Below, piece by piece: positions 24,940-37,109 of a stretch of DNA of 64,000 bases. The position numbers and the translations under genes were made by a program. Numbering within the stretch: the first letter of the stretch is position 1; every line of letters starts with the position of its first letter. A model generated the notes under the pieces. It had not been told where the DNA came from. It worked only from the letters and a program-made list of their open reading frames with translations, and searched no databases. Source of the DNA: Tethya wilhelma (lineage: Eukaryota; Porifera; Demospongiae; Tethyida; Tethyidae); NCBI GenBank assembly GCA_964030475.1, contig CAXIPT010000001.1, positions 24,511,448 to 24,575,447 of the forward strand, read 5' to 3'.

Positions 24940-25306
24940 TTACCATAGATACAGTTACAGTACAAAAGGAAAGAGACTCAGGAAGAGTCGCTAGTTGCTA
25001 TAGTGACCGAAGGAATGCAATAAAGAAAATTTACGGAAAATGTGCGCGTAAGATTTTTTAGTTTACGGCAAAATAAACGGACTTCTTATGCAAAGTGGTG
25101 TGTACGTGCCTCCACAGCTTATATGCTGGGGAAGGGGGCAGAGAGAGACATTTCGACAGAACTGCTGCCTGAGCAGTAGTTGCCAGTTGGTGTACGGTGT
25201 TGGGAAAGCCAACGTGGGGCCGTTGCGTGTAGCCCTCAAGGATAATTTTCTACCAAAGTTGTAGTATAGTGAAGAAGAATACTGAGATTTGTTTTCTCAA
25301 GAAGAC
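24940..25306. promoter_or_regulatory. Shared upstream region between divergent CCDC24-like and Ser/Pro-rich genes
   Basis: The two start codons, 24939 (-) and 25307 (+), face away from each other across 367 bp, so the region must carry both promoters. It lies just outside microsatellites. No TATA box is obvious. Confidence 0.5.
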
Positions 25307-25861
25307 ATGGCTGAAGGCTTTGATTACCCTCTCTCAAGGAGAGATGCTATACTGCAATGGATGCAGGATGTGCAGAAAGCTACCATTTCAGAAAATACTG
25401 AGGTATGTAATAACTTGTGGTAGATATCATCAGATAAATTTTGTGAACTTTTTGGAGGTCTGAAGTCTCTGTGGGAAAGTGCATTAAAACACAAATCTAT
25501 GGTATAAATGTGTAGGTATTTTGGCCAAGTAGTGTTTGAAAGTCCATTCTACAGTAGTGTGAAATATATGTACATGTAGGTATTAAAGCCAGAGAATCAG
25601 CGTATCTGACTAGGCCAGAAGTTAGTTCATATAGCCACCAACATTTTCATTCTTGTACATGATGTTACAAGGAGAGCATGCGAGTCTGAGCTTGAGAAAT
25701 TCTGTGTGTAGAATTTTGTAGCTGTACAACTGTGTCTCATTACATTAACGTGATGAAGTTATGCAGGAAGGTAGTATCACTACTACTCTTGAACAGTACC
25801 AGGTGCTTCAAATACAACCTCAATGCTAATGCTATTGTTTTATAGACTAGCACTTGCACAC

Positions 25862-25898
<37 letters not shown>

Positions 25899-28592
25899 AT
25901 GATACTGCCTGCACCTGAGACTAACAGCATTGTATATTATAGTTGAGTGAACTACTCTTCACTGTTTGAGCAGTAGCAGCAGCAGGAGGAGGAGAAGAGA
26001 GCTTGTGGTAATAACATAACCCCATGGCTTTATTTTCTGACCTCAGACATAAATTGGTACTGTAATTGAATGCCTGGGCACGGTGTAGCATTGTGGAAGT
26101 TATGGTTCTGTAACTTAGTTTTCCACGAGCTAAATGTGTCTGTGGTTTCTAGATACACAAAGAAATGTTCACCACTAAACTGTAGCCTTGCACCTGGCCT
26201 TCCTTGTTTAGAGCAGTTAGTTGCATAATCTTGCATATGAGAGCAAGCTGGTAGCCATGCAGAATTACATGTACATATATTATACAGTGTAGCAAAATTA
26301 GCAATAGCTTTCAATCATGCATTAAGTTTTCTGTAAGTTCACAAATGAAATTTCTGATAAAATTGCCCACGATGCTCCATCCACTTCATTTATTTTCCCC
26401 TGAGAGTACTACAATAGTGAGGTGTATGCATGCATGTGTATGTGTGTATGTATGTCTGATTCTAGGTGTGGTGATGTTCTGAATTGTGTTGGAACTGTAA
26501 TTGCGTTAATCTTGTGGGACTGCACTAACTTTTAAATGGAGGGAGGTGACAGTATATCCATTACACGAATGCCATATTGAATTTTCATGGCACTATAGCT
26601 ATAAGAGTTTGCAAAAGCCTGTTTTAGAACTAAATTTGTAGTAAAGTGGTGAATATTTTGTGCTGTACACTATGCAACTATGTACACACATACATTGTAC
26701 ATAATATACGTTTGCTTATGCAGTTTATGAATACTTTTCAGTAGCTTTCAGTAGCTATAGTATTGACTGTATTTGTTTCAGTGGTATGCTAACCTTTCTA
26801 TGGTTTTATGCTCTGTTAGAGAACTTCCTTCAATTGGCTTTGTTTAGCACAGTTCAAAATTCATTAATATCCTGTAGATAATCGTGTGTGGAGTGCATCT
26901 CCTTTGTAGAAGCCACAGACTTTACAAGGTGACTTCCATCTTGGCTATCTCCGTTGACAACCGCATGTTATCACTCTTTGGATTCCTAGAATTCACCTCT
27001 TGAGCAACGTGTTTCCATAGAGAAGAGCTAAAATGTCCAACGCATTCAATTGTGATCTATGTATGTATGCATAATTTGATGTCTTGGCAACTTCTAGAGC
27101 TTACAAATATAGCTAGGTACAGAATACACAAGTCAGTATGTGTTTGCAGGTTATCCTTGACAACTTTATGGCACAGCTGTACTTGTATGGTGGGTAAATG
27201 GTGTCAAAGCCAACCAGCCTCATTATGATAATGTCTACCCTTTGGTATGTCATTTAGAACCAACCTCAATTCCTGTATAGCTTCACACCTTGAGTGCCTA
27301 GCAGATCTACTCACCACATTAATGTGAGCTAATGACATCACCTACCTAGTCCATTGTACTCTGTAGAGATGCAGGTACAAGTTACAAGCTAGTGTTTTGG
27401 TCCAAGCTCAAAGAGAAGCCCATCACAATGTAATTTTATGATGAGGAGGAAACTATTCACTAGCTGTTATTGCACTATGGTTTCAGTCAATGTGTGGAAG
27501 CATTTCTGTAGTCTTATTGGAAAGTTAACGTTTCGTAGCCTCGTTCCCAGGCTCCCTCTGCAGATTTGTTATGGGTATCGACCCGCAAAGAGTGAACCTA
27601 CTGTAGTTCCTGGGAACGAGGCTGCATGCTTCATAGCTTACTCACTCGCCCAGTTTTGAGAGAAACTGACCCTTTCCAGTAATTCATCTTGCTTTATCCC
27701 ATTATTGACATAGTTACAGTCTATTGACCTTCTAGCCACCCTGTTGCCGTGGAGATGGATTACTAGCCTACAAGAATGTTGTTAAAGTAAACAGGCTCTG
27801 GTCTGTCTGATGAACTACAACACCTCTGTGAATTTCCCAAGCAAAAGGGCATAAATCTTAACCGCTGATCGAACCAGATTCATATCTGATTTTTTCTTTT
27901 TTTTCTTTTTTTATTCCATGTGTATCGATGGTTCTAGTTCTGAAAGCAGTTCCCATACTCTGTCCTTCCTACAGATGTTGAACATTGCAAAAAAAAAATG
28001 CTTCCTCTATTATATCAAAATTGAGACAGTGGCTTTATTAGTTCCTTCCTAAACTACTTGTAATGGTGTACTGTACATATCAGAGTTATAGCTACGGGAG
28101 TTACTTAATACATTGTAAGCTGTAGTTGCGACATGCTTACAGTGATGTGTTGGTTCCTGGTGGGATTCAAGGTGCACGTGTCTATATATATATATATATA
28201 ACTAGTATGTTGTGACTCAGAGATTTGTGAAGGTTATATTATATTATGTGTGCAGTATCTCCAAGCAAAGTGGTCAATTTTGTGAATCAATGAGTTTTTT
28301 TTTTTTTTATCTTTGTGTGTCCCTCCTTACAATAATTATGTACTGTATGTAGTATTATATTATGTGTTGTGTATGTATAATTATGGTAATTGTTTTACTC
28401 TTTGATGGATTAGGGATGTTGACAACCGTTTTGTAACTTACTGTAGGGGCATTACAAATACTATTTATTTCCAAGTTACAGTACACTGAATGTGTTCACA
28501 TCATGCTCTGCTGAGTTTGTAGTACACACACACTGTCTTATTCCTATCAATGCTATCCATAATTCCATGGATCCATCCTGCAACTTGTGTCT

Positions 28593-28644
<52 letters not shown>

Positions 28645-30911
28645 ACAAGTTGAAACAAGCCTATTACCATAGAGATGGTTTACAATGTTTGCCTGTTGTA
28701 TGCATCACTGTCCCTGTCAGCTGTTGTGAAGTACCAGTCCTTTTGTCCATTTGCTGTTTGTACATTATGTCATGCATGCTTGCCACAGCAACGTGTTACA
28801 CTGAGTTACATAACTTGACCTTTAGATTAGTAGACTGACCTGGACTGTGGTAGTAAAAGCTCTTTGACTATTAGCACATGGAATGCTCATCAAGACTGAA
28901 AGACAAAGAACACAATATTAGTGTAGGTAGCTCTGGCTCTGTTTGTTCACGTATCAATTAGAGATCTGCTGCACCTGTAGAATAGTGTAGTGTGCATTTA
29001 AGGAGGTGGGAGGGTAGTGTTTCAATCTGTATTGTGTGTGTAAGTATCCTAAATACCGTATGCTGTGTACATAGTATTGTGTTCTATTTGAGTCTTCTAT
29101 TTTTGTTGCTAATCTAGGTGCTTGTTGATAGCTCAGTTGTAAGGAACAGATGATTTGAATCATAAACGCCTTGGTTCAATCCCGGTAGAATACAAAAATT
29201 TTCCACAAAAAAAAAAAATTAAGAGAAAAAAAAAAAATCTGTGGTTACAAGTGTAAGTAATTATTAGTGTTCTTTATCCCTGTTCATTAGGAACCTGACC
29301 GAGGGTTAACCTTTAACCCTGACACTACAGTTACTTCTCAGGGCTCATTCCAACCCATATCACCATTACATCATCATCGTCATAGCAACACTAACGAAGG
29401 AACTACCACTACACCCTCGGCTCTACCCACATCGTCCAGCCACACCTATCAATACCGTCACCACCCTCACACATCACACACCCCCACACCGTCACGACCT
29501 TCACCATCATCACAATTTCACCACCCCCCATCACATTTCCCCCCCACGAAACCGACCCCTGAATCCAACATTTCTCAAGACCCCCAAACACTTAAACAAC
29601 CACCGAGCAGACCAATGACTACTAGTACCATACCACCATCAGAATGGTCCCAGCAGCCAACCCCCTCGACCAAGATGGAGCCTCAAGACAGCAGCAAAAT
29701 GGAAGTCAGCGTTTCACCTCCTGATGCTAAAAGAGTGACAATATCACCACCTTCTGTGAGGCTTGGGCATCAGCCAAAATCAACTTCTCCTCTTCCAGAT
29801 CCGATCCAAGACGTTCGGCTTCCTAGCTTTGATCCTCTGCGATCAGGCAGTTTTGATCTGTCCTCGTACAACATGAAAAGACCCAAACCTTTGATAAAAA
29901 GGTGCGATACGTTTACAGTAGCTCACTCAAATCACGGTCGAAAAATGATTGGGCCACATTCCCATGTTGCTCGTCAGATGTCTGGGTCCTATTCCAATAC
30001 TAGACAATCTGGTGTAATGAAAACTTCGCTGTCCGCTTTACAGCTTCAACAAGTGACGAAATCAGCTCCCGTTTCTCCAAACCTTGCGAGAAAACCGAGC
30101 ACCATTTCCGATACAGACTCCACCCTAACTCCACCCCTGCCCCCACCCCCTCTTGTTCATCACAGCTCAGCAGAAGGTCCTCAAGATCTCCTCTTTCCTC
30201 TCTCTTCGTGCACCTCGAAGAAGAGCTTCAGTCAGAGCGATATTCGAAATCTCGACGTAGCCATGGAGCAGCAGTTTGATCAAGAGGGCGTAGTCAGTCC
30301 GAGTCCCGAATCCTCTGCATCTAGTTTAGCACCCAACATAGGTGGGGACAGTATCCCAAGTGATTCGTCGTCACTCATTGGTGCTGATGATAGGGGTGCC
30401 CGATTTAATTTTGGGAGCGATTTCGGATCGCAAGGTGGAGAGGAACAATTTGTACAATCATCGTTGATGCATGGATCTAGTTCTCCAATTTTCGTTGAAA
30501 ATGTTGAAGCAAGAAATTATGAATCTGCAAATGTTGCTGGTTTTGAAGAAGCAATGTCGAGTCTTGAAGCTGGATTAACTGGTTTGAATATTGATGGACA
30601 AACTCGTTTGACAGGTTTGAATCGTGATGTAGAACTCGGTGATTCAAATCCTGAAGCTACATGTGCTCTAATGGAGTTGGATATGTGCGAAGAACAGGTC
30701 GGTTTAACTGCTTCAGCTCCACCTCGAGAAACCGGTTTGAATCCCGGTCAAACTGGTTCGTCCAGTAGAACGGAAGAAGAGCTGTTGAAGATTTTGAAGA
30801 AGTGGCACAGAGAGGGAAAGAATGACACTGAGGATCTCCTTTATGCCATGAGGTTGATAGGACACAGAGATTCAGCTGATAGGTGAGGGAGGATGTGTGT
30901 GTGTGTGTGTG

Positions 30912-30943
<32 letters not shown>

Positions 30944-33900
30944 CGTAGGGGTGTATGGATTATTTGTATCAAGCAATATGAATAAATTTGCTCATTTTGG
31001 ATGTACATACAGTACTTCATATTACAAAATTGCCGTGAGATTTTAGTTCTTCATAGTAAAGACAAGCTTTAGATTTTTTTATGACTTCTCTGTGCCTTAA
31101 ATGTTTGGAGCTATTCACTACATATATGGTGCGTAGGTACTTTCATTTGTAGTTCTTCATAGTAAAGACAAGCTTTAGATTTTTATGACTTCTCTGTGCC
31201 TTAAATGTTTGGAGCTATTCACTACATATATGGTGCGTAGGTACTTTCCTCCTGAAAGAGTTCGTTTTGTCCTTACGTGGCTGTTAATGGGCACACAGTT
31301 GTGTACGTATCTCTTGATCTAATTCGAGCTTATCAAAGTAGTATCTTAGCGACGAGTATCAACTTGACAGGTGCACTCCTTGATCACTGCATTGCTCGGC
31401 CACTGGTACACTATATCCATGACAATAGTTTAGAAATACCTACATACGTGTATATACCTATTCCCCATTGTTATCATTCTATATCCATTGTGTGTGTGTT
31501 ATACATAATCGGAGAACTTGGCAGATCACCAGCACACACATGTTGCGTGTTTACCCCATACTTTCCCATAATCTCATCCATTGACCATTAGTACACCCAC
31601 CATCACTACTAGTAGACATGTACACGTCCATTCATTGCTGGGTAACCCTCAATTACACTTTAGCTTTGAAATGGGAACTGTTTTCTAGCTCAGTATGCAC
31701 CTATGTCTTTGAAGCGCGAGTTGTTTGATTCAATTTGTCCATTGATGCTTGCATTCAGCTGTTCAATACAAGAGCTTGGATAGGGTGCAGAGGTAGTGTG
31801 TGTATGTGTGTGGGGGAGTGAATGCATGTATATTGTTGTACTGTACTGCGTTCTTGATTCACTGTAAACTGTTACCTAGGTTACAACTGAAAGAAGAGTT
31901 GGCAGCCTTCAGAGAGGAAGGGGTGAGTTGTTTTCTTCTTTTTGTTTACTTCTATACTACATGTACATTCAATACTATATAGAACTTGATATGCAAAGTT
32001 TCTGGAGTATATATGTATCAGCGTGAAGTAGCCTCGTACGCAGGCGCTCCTCACCTTTGACCTTACACTAAAGGCCGGTTCACAATATTTCCTGTTGCGT
32101 CACGTAAAAATATTTCGTGTGCAGATACACAGGAATGCTACGTATCAAATGTACATTTGGACAATTTTTTCCAAATCTTTGTCGTTTCGTTGCCAAGTGT
32201 TTAAGTACTTTTACGCGACGCAGTACCGGATATTGTGAATCATCTTCAACAGTCAGAGGGGAGAGTCCAGGGTATGAGTATGTATCAACTTATTGTAGAG
32301 CTAGGTTTTTGTGTCCTTTTGTGGAAGTTGGACGATGGGGAAGTACATTGCGTGAAGCTTCTTAAACAACAAACATTGATACAAAGTCATAGCTTCTTGC
32401 ATCCTTCGCTAGAGCTTGCATCATGGAACATTGCTGACCTGTCTGACTTTCAGTCTGTCTACTCATGGTGGTGCATCTCTGCATGTGTGTGTGTGTGTGT
32501 AAACATTACATGTGGTCGTGTGCATTTGATAGCATGTGGGTTTCACTCTATAGTTACCGTTACCTAGCAATGGAAATCCACCGGAATGACTTTCCGTCTC
32601 TAAACTACACAGAGACTCAATAGTAGTGTGAAAACCTATTATTACATAATTGTTGATTCTTCTGCCCAGGTTTGTGGTAGTCGTACAGACTCTAGAGACC
32701 GTACTTTACAATGTCATGCCTGTGTGTGCATGTGTGTGGATTTTTCTTACCACCTAAATGTCACTCTATGGTTACTGGTGGCATGTAGTCTGTACATACT
32801 GTATAGCTTGTCCGTTTGTACGAAATTATGAAGCCATTGTACAAATTCATTGTCTAAAGTCTTTGCTAGTAGACTTCAACATTGCTGGCTTGTAAACTAA
32901 ACAGTACATGCCTACAATTAAATCCCCTGCTAATTTAATACACACTTGTGTATCGCCCACCTGTTTCCTTCTGGTGCCTACGTTAAATTGAGCATCGGGT
33001 TTCCATGGAGGTGAGGTGATGGCTGGTAGGTGTGTGTGAGTGTGTGTGTACATTTTTTGTGCCATCTGACATGCTCCATAGTGATCTCTGTTGTTTGTGT
33101 AAACAAGCAGTGCTTTCAGACTGACTCTGTGTGTGTGTGTGCATGTGGGGAGGAAGGGGGAAGGGGGCAGGCAAGGTATGTGAATGCATGTTTTGTAAAT
33201 TCAGTTTGATAGTTACTTCAGGGACACATTCTTTAATTACTCTACAACCCTATTGATATTACTCTAGTTTGTTTAATTTGCTATACAGAATTAAGTAATT
33301 GATTGCTGCTCGTTTCTCGGTATCACTCCTATAACATTATACATCCATACAGAAGTCATTTACACTGTACACTTGCACCCACTCTATTGATAAATACCGT
33401 ATAGTGGGAAAGTTTTGTATGGTGCAAATTTTCGTATTTTTCGTATGTCGTTTAAATATACAAAAATTGAAACTGCGAAAATTTAACTTCGGCATTATGT
33501 GCGCAATACGAGCGCACGCCGCATGTACAAAATTTAAAACTAAAAAAAAAATTCTGGTGCTTTTTTACCGATTTATACGAAATTTTGAACTATGATCGAA
33601 ATTTTAATTTCCCACTATACGGTACAATGTCATCTATTTTGTATTTTATTTTTTCCCCCCAGAAGACTCTCGCTAAAGCCTCTGTACCGTCTCCACCATC
33701 CACCGACCCTCTGAGACCTTCTTCCCCTCCTGCTCCTCTCACCCTCTCCAATGCAGTGCCACTGATGCGCCAACGGAAGCTCACACGGAGCCCACCCTCT
33801 CCTGCCATGCCCACTTCACCACTGCAAACCACACCCACTTCATCCTCGACGAAATCATCGAGGCTATTTCGTCAGAGATCGGGCAGCCTGGGCGTGGAGA

Positions 33901-34291
33901 GCTTGAGCGGGTTTTCTCGAAAGAATCTGGAGAGTTTTGACCGATCTCAGATGTTCTCCTTCGATACTTCCAACGAGGAGAGCTTTGTAGCGCCTCAGCA
34001 CCAGCCAAGGTTCTTGAAACGGTAAATGGATGATATGATTGTTTTAACTCTTTCAACAAAGACTAAGTGTTCTTTCATCTATGTAGATGCTTGATAAGCA
34101 AACTGTGAACACTATACTGTCAATTTTTGTCGCACACGGTGTAGAGCATGTGTGCAGCATAAGTGCTTATCAAGCGTCTGCATAGCAAAGAGCATGCATA
34201 GTTTATGGAGCAAAAATATTTACTCGTGTCCATTATTGGCTTATTCCCATTGAACCTCTCAGCTCTATTAGTACGCAAACATGCTTTCTTG

Positions 34292-34327
<36 letters not shown>

Positions 34328-36428
34328 TTTGTGGCATCCAATATTTTTACGTATGATTGTGATCAATCTGTGATACTGGTTGGCGTACACTGCTGTTGCT
34401 ATGGTGATAGTTTTTGAGCTGACAAAACTTTCATTCGTCGTTTGCCGTGAAAGGTCACCAGCTGTTGTAGATGGCGTGACATTGCCTGAGACAACTAGTG
34501 TTTACTTTATACAGGGAAAGCACTCGAAAGTTGATTGGCGTGCTGATACAGTACAATGAATATAGTTGTTTGAAAGTCACCTGACTGGCCACTTTAATTG
34601 TTGCTATGGAGATTAGAGCACATTTCGAAAGAATTTAAAGTGTTGCCTATCTATATTGTTGTATTTTTATACAAGTACATAGAGTCTAGGACTGAGACAC
34701 TATATAATATTGCAATACACTCTAAACTTAGTTTAGTAAAGTATATATCCGTACATAGCTGATTCATTTTTAGGGGGAGAGACTGAGAAATGAGACTGCA
34801 AGGCATCCTTTTCACATTTTGATTCTTGTATAGCAACGTATGTGTGTAAGGTTTTGTGTTGCTAAGAAAATTCGTGGATTTGTTTGCAGAATTTTCGGGT
34901 CAATATTTGCCGTCTGTTGTGAACTTGAGGTGTCCATATGTATAGGATTGTGTGCACGTTTGCAAGTGTACACTTCAAAGTGTGTGTGTGTGGTCACTGG
35001 TCAGAATTCACACGGAAGAGCTGTCGTTTCCTTGTGTCTGTAAATTCCCCATGCATGTCCATGTTTAGTGTACAATGATCTTGTGCTCTCTCTGTGTGTG
35101 CACTCTCTGTGTGTGCACTCTCTGTGTGTGCACCTCAACAATGCTCTTTGTGGTTGTCATGGAGATTGTATTGCTCTTGGGTGGAATTTTAATGTAACCA
35201 ACAACCATTGGTTTTGTCGCTGTGCTATCTTTGTGTCGGCCGCTCAATAGAATTTGTAGTGTGTTTGTGTCTATAATCAATAGAATTGCATTGTATTATG
35301 GTCAGTGTACTGTACGTTTCCATGGAGATTTATAGCTGGTTTAAAACAATTTCGTCTGTAGATGAATTGTGGTGAATCTTTCTCAATTGTGTGAACACAT
35401 CTGTGTTACCCTATACCTTCTACAGATTTGGCACCCTTTACCATATTATTGAAATTTACCTCTAGTTTTTGGCACAAAGATCATCACTCATACATACTAT
35501 TTTTTGCAATTAAGCAGGCGTGCATGGCGCATACATCAAAATAAGCTCTAAAAATTCTGCAAAGCTCAAACATACAAGTGTTTTTTTTTGTCGAATTTTA
35601 GAAGATATACATACGGTACAGTAGTCTGCATGTCTGTCAGTCTTTTTCAATGGGTGATAATGTAATTCCACTTTGCACGCACACACACATGTGTACAGCT
35701 CTCCTCCAACTTCACCTAGTCACCCTCCCTCCCTCCTCCTATCACCACCCTCACAGACACACCTTTCCCACCCTCACACCCTCACCCTCCACCATGCACA
35801 CAGACGCTCGTCCTCCGATATCGTCACCACGGCCAAATCCCTCTCGCCACCATCGAAATCACACCACGCCAATCCTCCAACAAAATTCGGCCACACTTTT
35901 CAAAACCTCAACCTTCATCAATCAAACAAGCTCTCCTCCTTGCCAAGAAGAAGCAGTAGTCCTTTGGGGTGTTCCACATCAACACCACCACCATCATCAT
36001 CATCGGTGCTTCAAGGTGCTCACACACTAGACACAGCAGCTTCTCAGGTTCAAAGAGTCTCTTCAGTCCATGGACTACCTTCATCCTCTTCTTTTCAGTG
36101 CAGGGACCACTCCCATCCTCTCAAGGTGTCAAGGAGTCCTCTGTCTCCTTCAGCTTCAGCTCCAGCTGTCTCTTCTTCTTCTTCTTCATCATCAGTGGCC
36201 CCACTGACAACTGGTGGTGTAGTGGCTCTAGTGGAACAGATGAAAGTGGAGAGTGGTCCAGTGGTTGTGAGTGGTGGTAAGAGAGGGCTCCCTCCTCCAT
36301 TGGCTGGTGGTGGTGGTGTCTCAGGGACTTCAAGGACGTCGCTCAGTTTCCCTCCTGCTAGGAAGGCCTCCATCAACAGACAAGACTCTGGCATTGGAAC
36401 TCTCTCAGAACCATCAGTGAAATACTAG
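25307..36428 (+). CDS. Ser/Pro/His-rich protein of unknown family, five exons
   Basis: Exons 25307-25402, 29291-30882, 31880-31922, 33663-34021, 35699-36428 are phase-consistent; about 939 aa. The first exon (MAEGFDYPLSRRDAILQWMQD) is followed by a 3.9 kb intron. Most of the protein is disordered and rich in Ser, Pro and His, with basic phospho-site-like clusters (RSSSD, RQRSGS, RKASINRQDSGIG). A short structured part ends exon 2 and spans exon 3: EEELLKILKKWHREG then DLLYAMRLIGHRDSADRL. This resembles the last two helices of a Death domain, but no preceding helices are evident. I do not recognise the family. It could be a phospho-regulated cytoplasmic scaffold. The long introns hold microsatellites and inverted-repeat elements. 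Confidence 0.75.
25859..25897. repeat. CA microsatellite in intron 1 of the Ser/Pro-rich gene
   Basis: CA repeat with one CG interruption. The rest of the 3.9 kb intron (25403-29290) shows a CT tract (28596-28640), a short TA tract near 28185 and small elements listed separately; I see no exon in it. Confidence 0.85.
27537..27623. mobile_element. Mini hairpin element with GCCTCGTTCCCAGG ends
   Basis: 15-bp perfect inverted repeats AGCCTCGTTCCCAGG (27537-27551) and its complement (27609-27623) bound an 87-bp unit. Related termini occur at 44451-44540 and 44731-44817 and as half-sites near 32029 and 45727, so this is a dispersed family. Confidence 0.65.
28596..28640. repeat. CT microsatellite
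   Basis: Pure CT repeat of about 45 bp in intron 1 of the Ser/Pro-rich gene. It creates a spurious Ser-Leu frame on one strand and a Glu-Arg frame on the other. Confidence 0.95.
29120..29215 (+). mobile_element. tRNA-derived SINE-like sequence
   Basis: A-box-like ATAGCTCAGTTGTAAGG and B-box-like GGTTCAATCCC separated by about 35 bp, followed by A-rich runs. It lies about 80 bp before an exon acceptor. The tRNA fold is degenerate. Confidence 0.45.
30894..30946. repeat. GT microsatellite
   Basis: GT repeat with CG interruptions immediately after the exon 2 donor of the Ser/Pro-rich gene. Confidence 0.9.
31044..31248. repeat. Recent two-copy tandem duplication, about 107 bp
   Basis: The block starting AGTTCTTCATAGTAAAG and ending GCGTAGGTACTTTC occurs twice in succession (31044-31144 and 31151-31248) with essentially only a T-run length difference, so the duplication is young. 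It is intronic. Confidence 0.9.
32068..32245. mobile_element. Small inverted-repeat element
   Basis: Imperfect inverted arms of about 40 bp: GGTTCACAATATTTCC with GCGTCACGTAAAAA near 32077-32110, and the complement (TTTTACGCGACGCAG, GGATATTGTGAATC) at about 32205-32241. No coding capacity. It sits in an intron of the Ser/Pro-rich gene. Confidence 0.55.
33395..33624. mobile_element. MITE, CCGTATAGTGGGAAA family, copy 1
   Basis: 17-bp perfect terminal inverted repeats TACCGTATAGTGGGAAA (33395-33411) and complement (33608-33624). The outermost TA on each side fits a TA target duplication, as in Tc1/mariner-type MITEs. It lies just upstream of the exon 4 acceptor of the Ser/Pro-rich gene, so it contributes intron sequence close to the branch region. 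Other copies: 44172-44328 and 53476-53711. Confidence 0.8.
34293..34325. repeat. GT microsatellite
   Basis: GT repeat in the fourth intron of the Ser/Pro-rich gene. A three-unit 15-bp repeat (CTCTCTGTGTGTGCA) lies further on at about 35088-35132. I see no exon between 34022 and 35698. Confidence 0.9.
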
Positions 36429-36720
36429 TGTCACATCGTCTGTGTGGTTACTCTTTTCTACCTTGTTTTATGCTTAAGTTTTCTGTAACAGTTACAAAAT
36501 TTTTCCGTAGCTAAACACAGATACACTTTACTTCCTCTTACATTTTTTTTGTTGTGTATACAAGGCTAGCTGCATGTTTTGTGTGTATGTGTGCATGTGT
36601 ATACTCAATACTGATATTTGTATGTATTAGACGAACTCTGAATTGGAGTTATTAAAATTAATCAATTTATTATCAGTATTATTAGTATTATTGGTACAAA
36701 ACAAACAATAAAGTATATTT

Positions 36721-36883
36721 TTAGTATCCTGTTACTTCAACACTCCTTGAAACCATCTTATCTACATGTCCACCAACCACCATCAGTTGGTTGGTGGTCC
36801 GCTCCATAGCAACTACATAACATGAACTTCTCATGTGACTAATGATAGTCCAAGATTGGGCTGTAGCGTCATACTTGTATTTT
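36721..36883 (-). pseudogene. Kelch C-terminal relic of a kinase-kelch gene
   Basis: The minus strand reads KYDATAQSWTIISHM then NQLMVVGG and a TAA stop at 36721-36723, equivalent to the last kelch repeat of copies 1, 2 and 4. Upstream kelch, coil and kinase parts are absent. It is followed by flanking sequence also found beside copy 2 (AACTCTGA...GGA..CATTAAAA at 36632 and 37022), so the 3' end of the gene was duplicated in tandem. Confidence 0.8.
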
Positions 36884-37109
36884 ATGTTACTGTACTATTG
36901 GTACGGTACTACCCGCTCATGCAGATACACTAATAATGCTACTGTGTACGTGCATGTACATATACATCCACTTTGTACCGAATATACTGCAGCTGTACAT
37001 AATTCATGACTATATGTGAGACAAACTCTGATTTTGGAGGCATTAAAAACTTTATAAATATAATACATATTAGTTTATTAACTGTGATGTTTGTAATAAT
37101 ATTATATAA

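Noticed and set aside
34120..34341. His-Thr small protein on the minus strand
   Set aside because: Microsatellite translation; intronic.
35969..36394. Alternative-frame proteins over the last exon of the Ser/Pro-rich gene
   Set aside because: They arise from low-complexity Ser/Pro codons of the real frame; the phase join from exon 4 supports only the frame ending at 36428.
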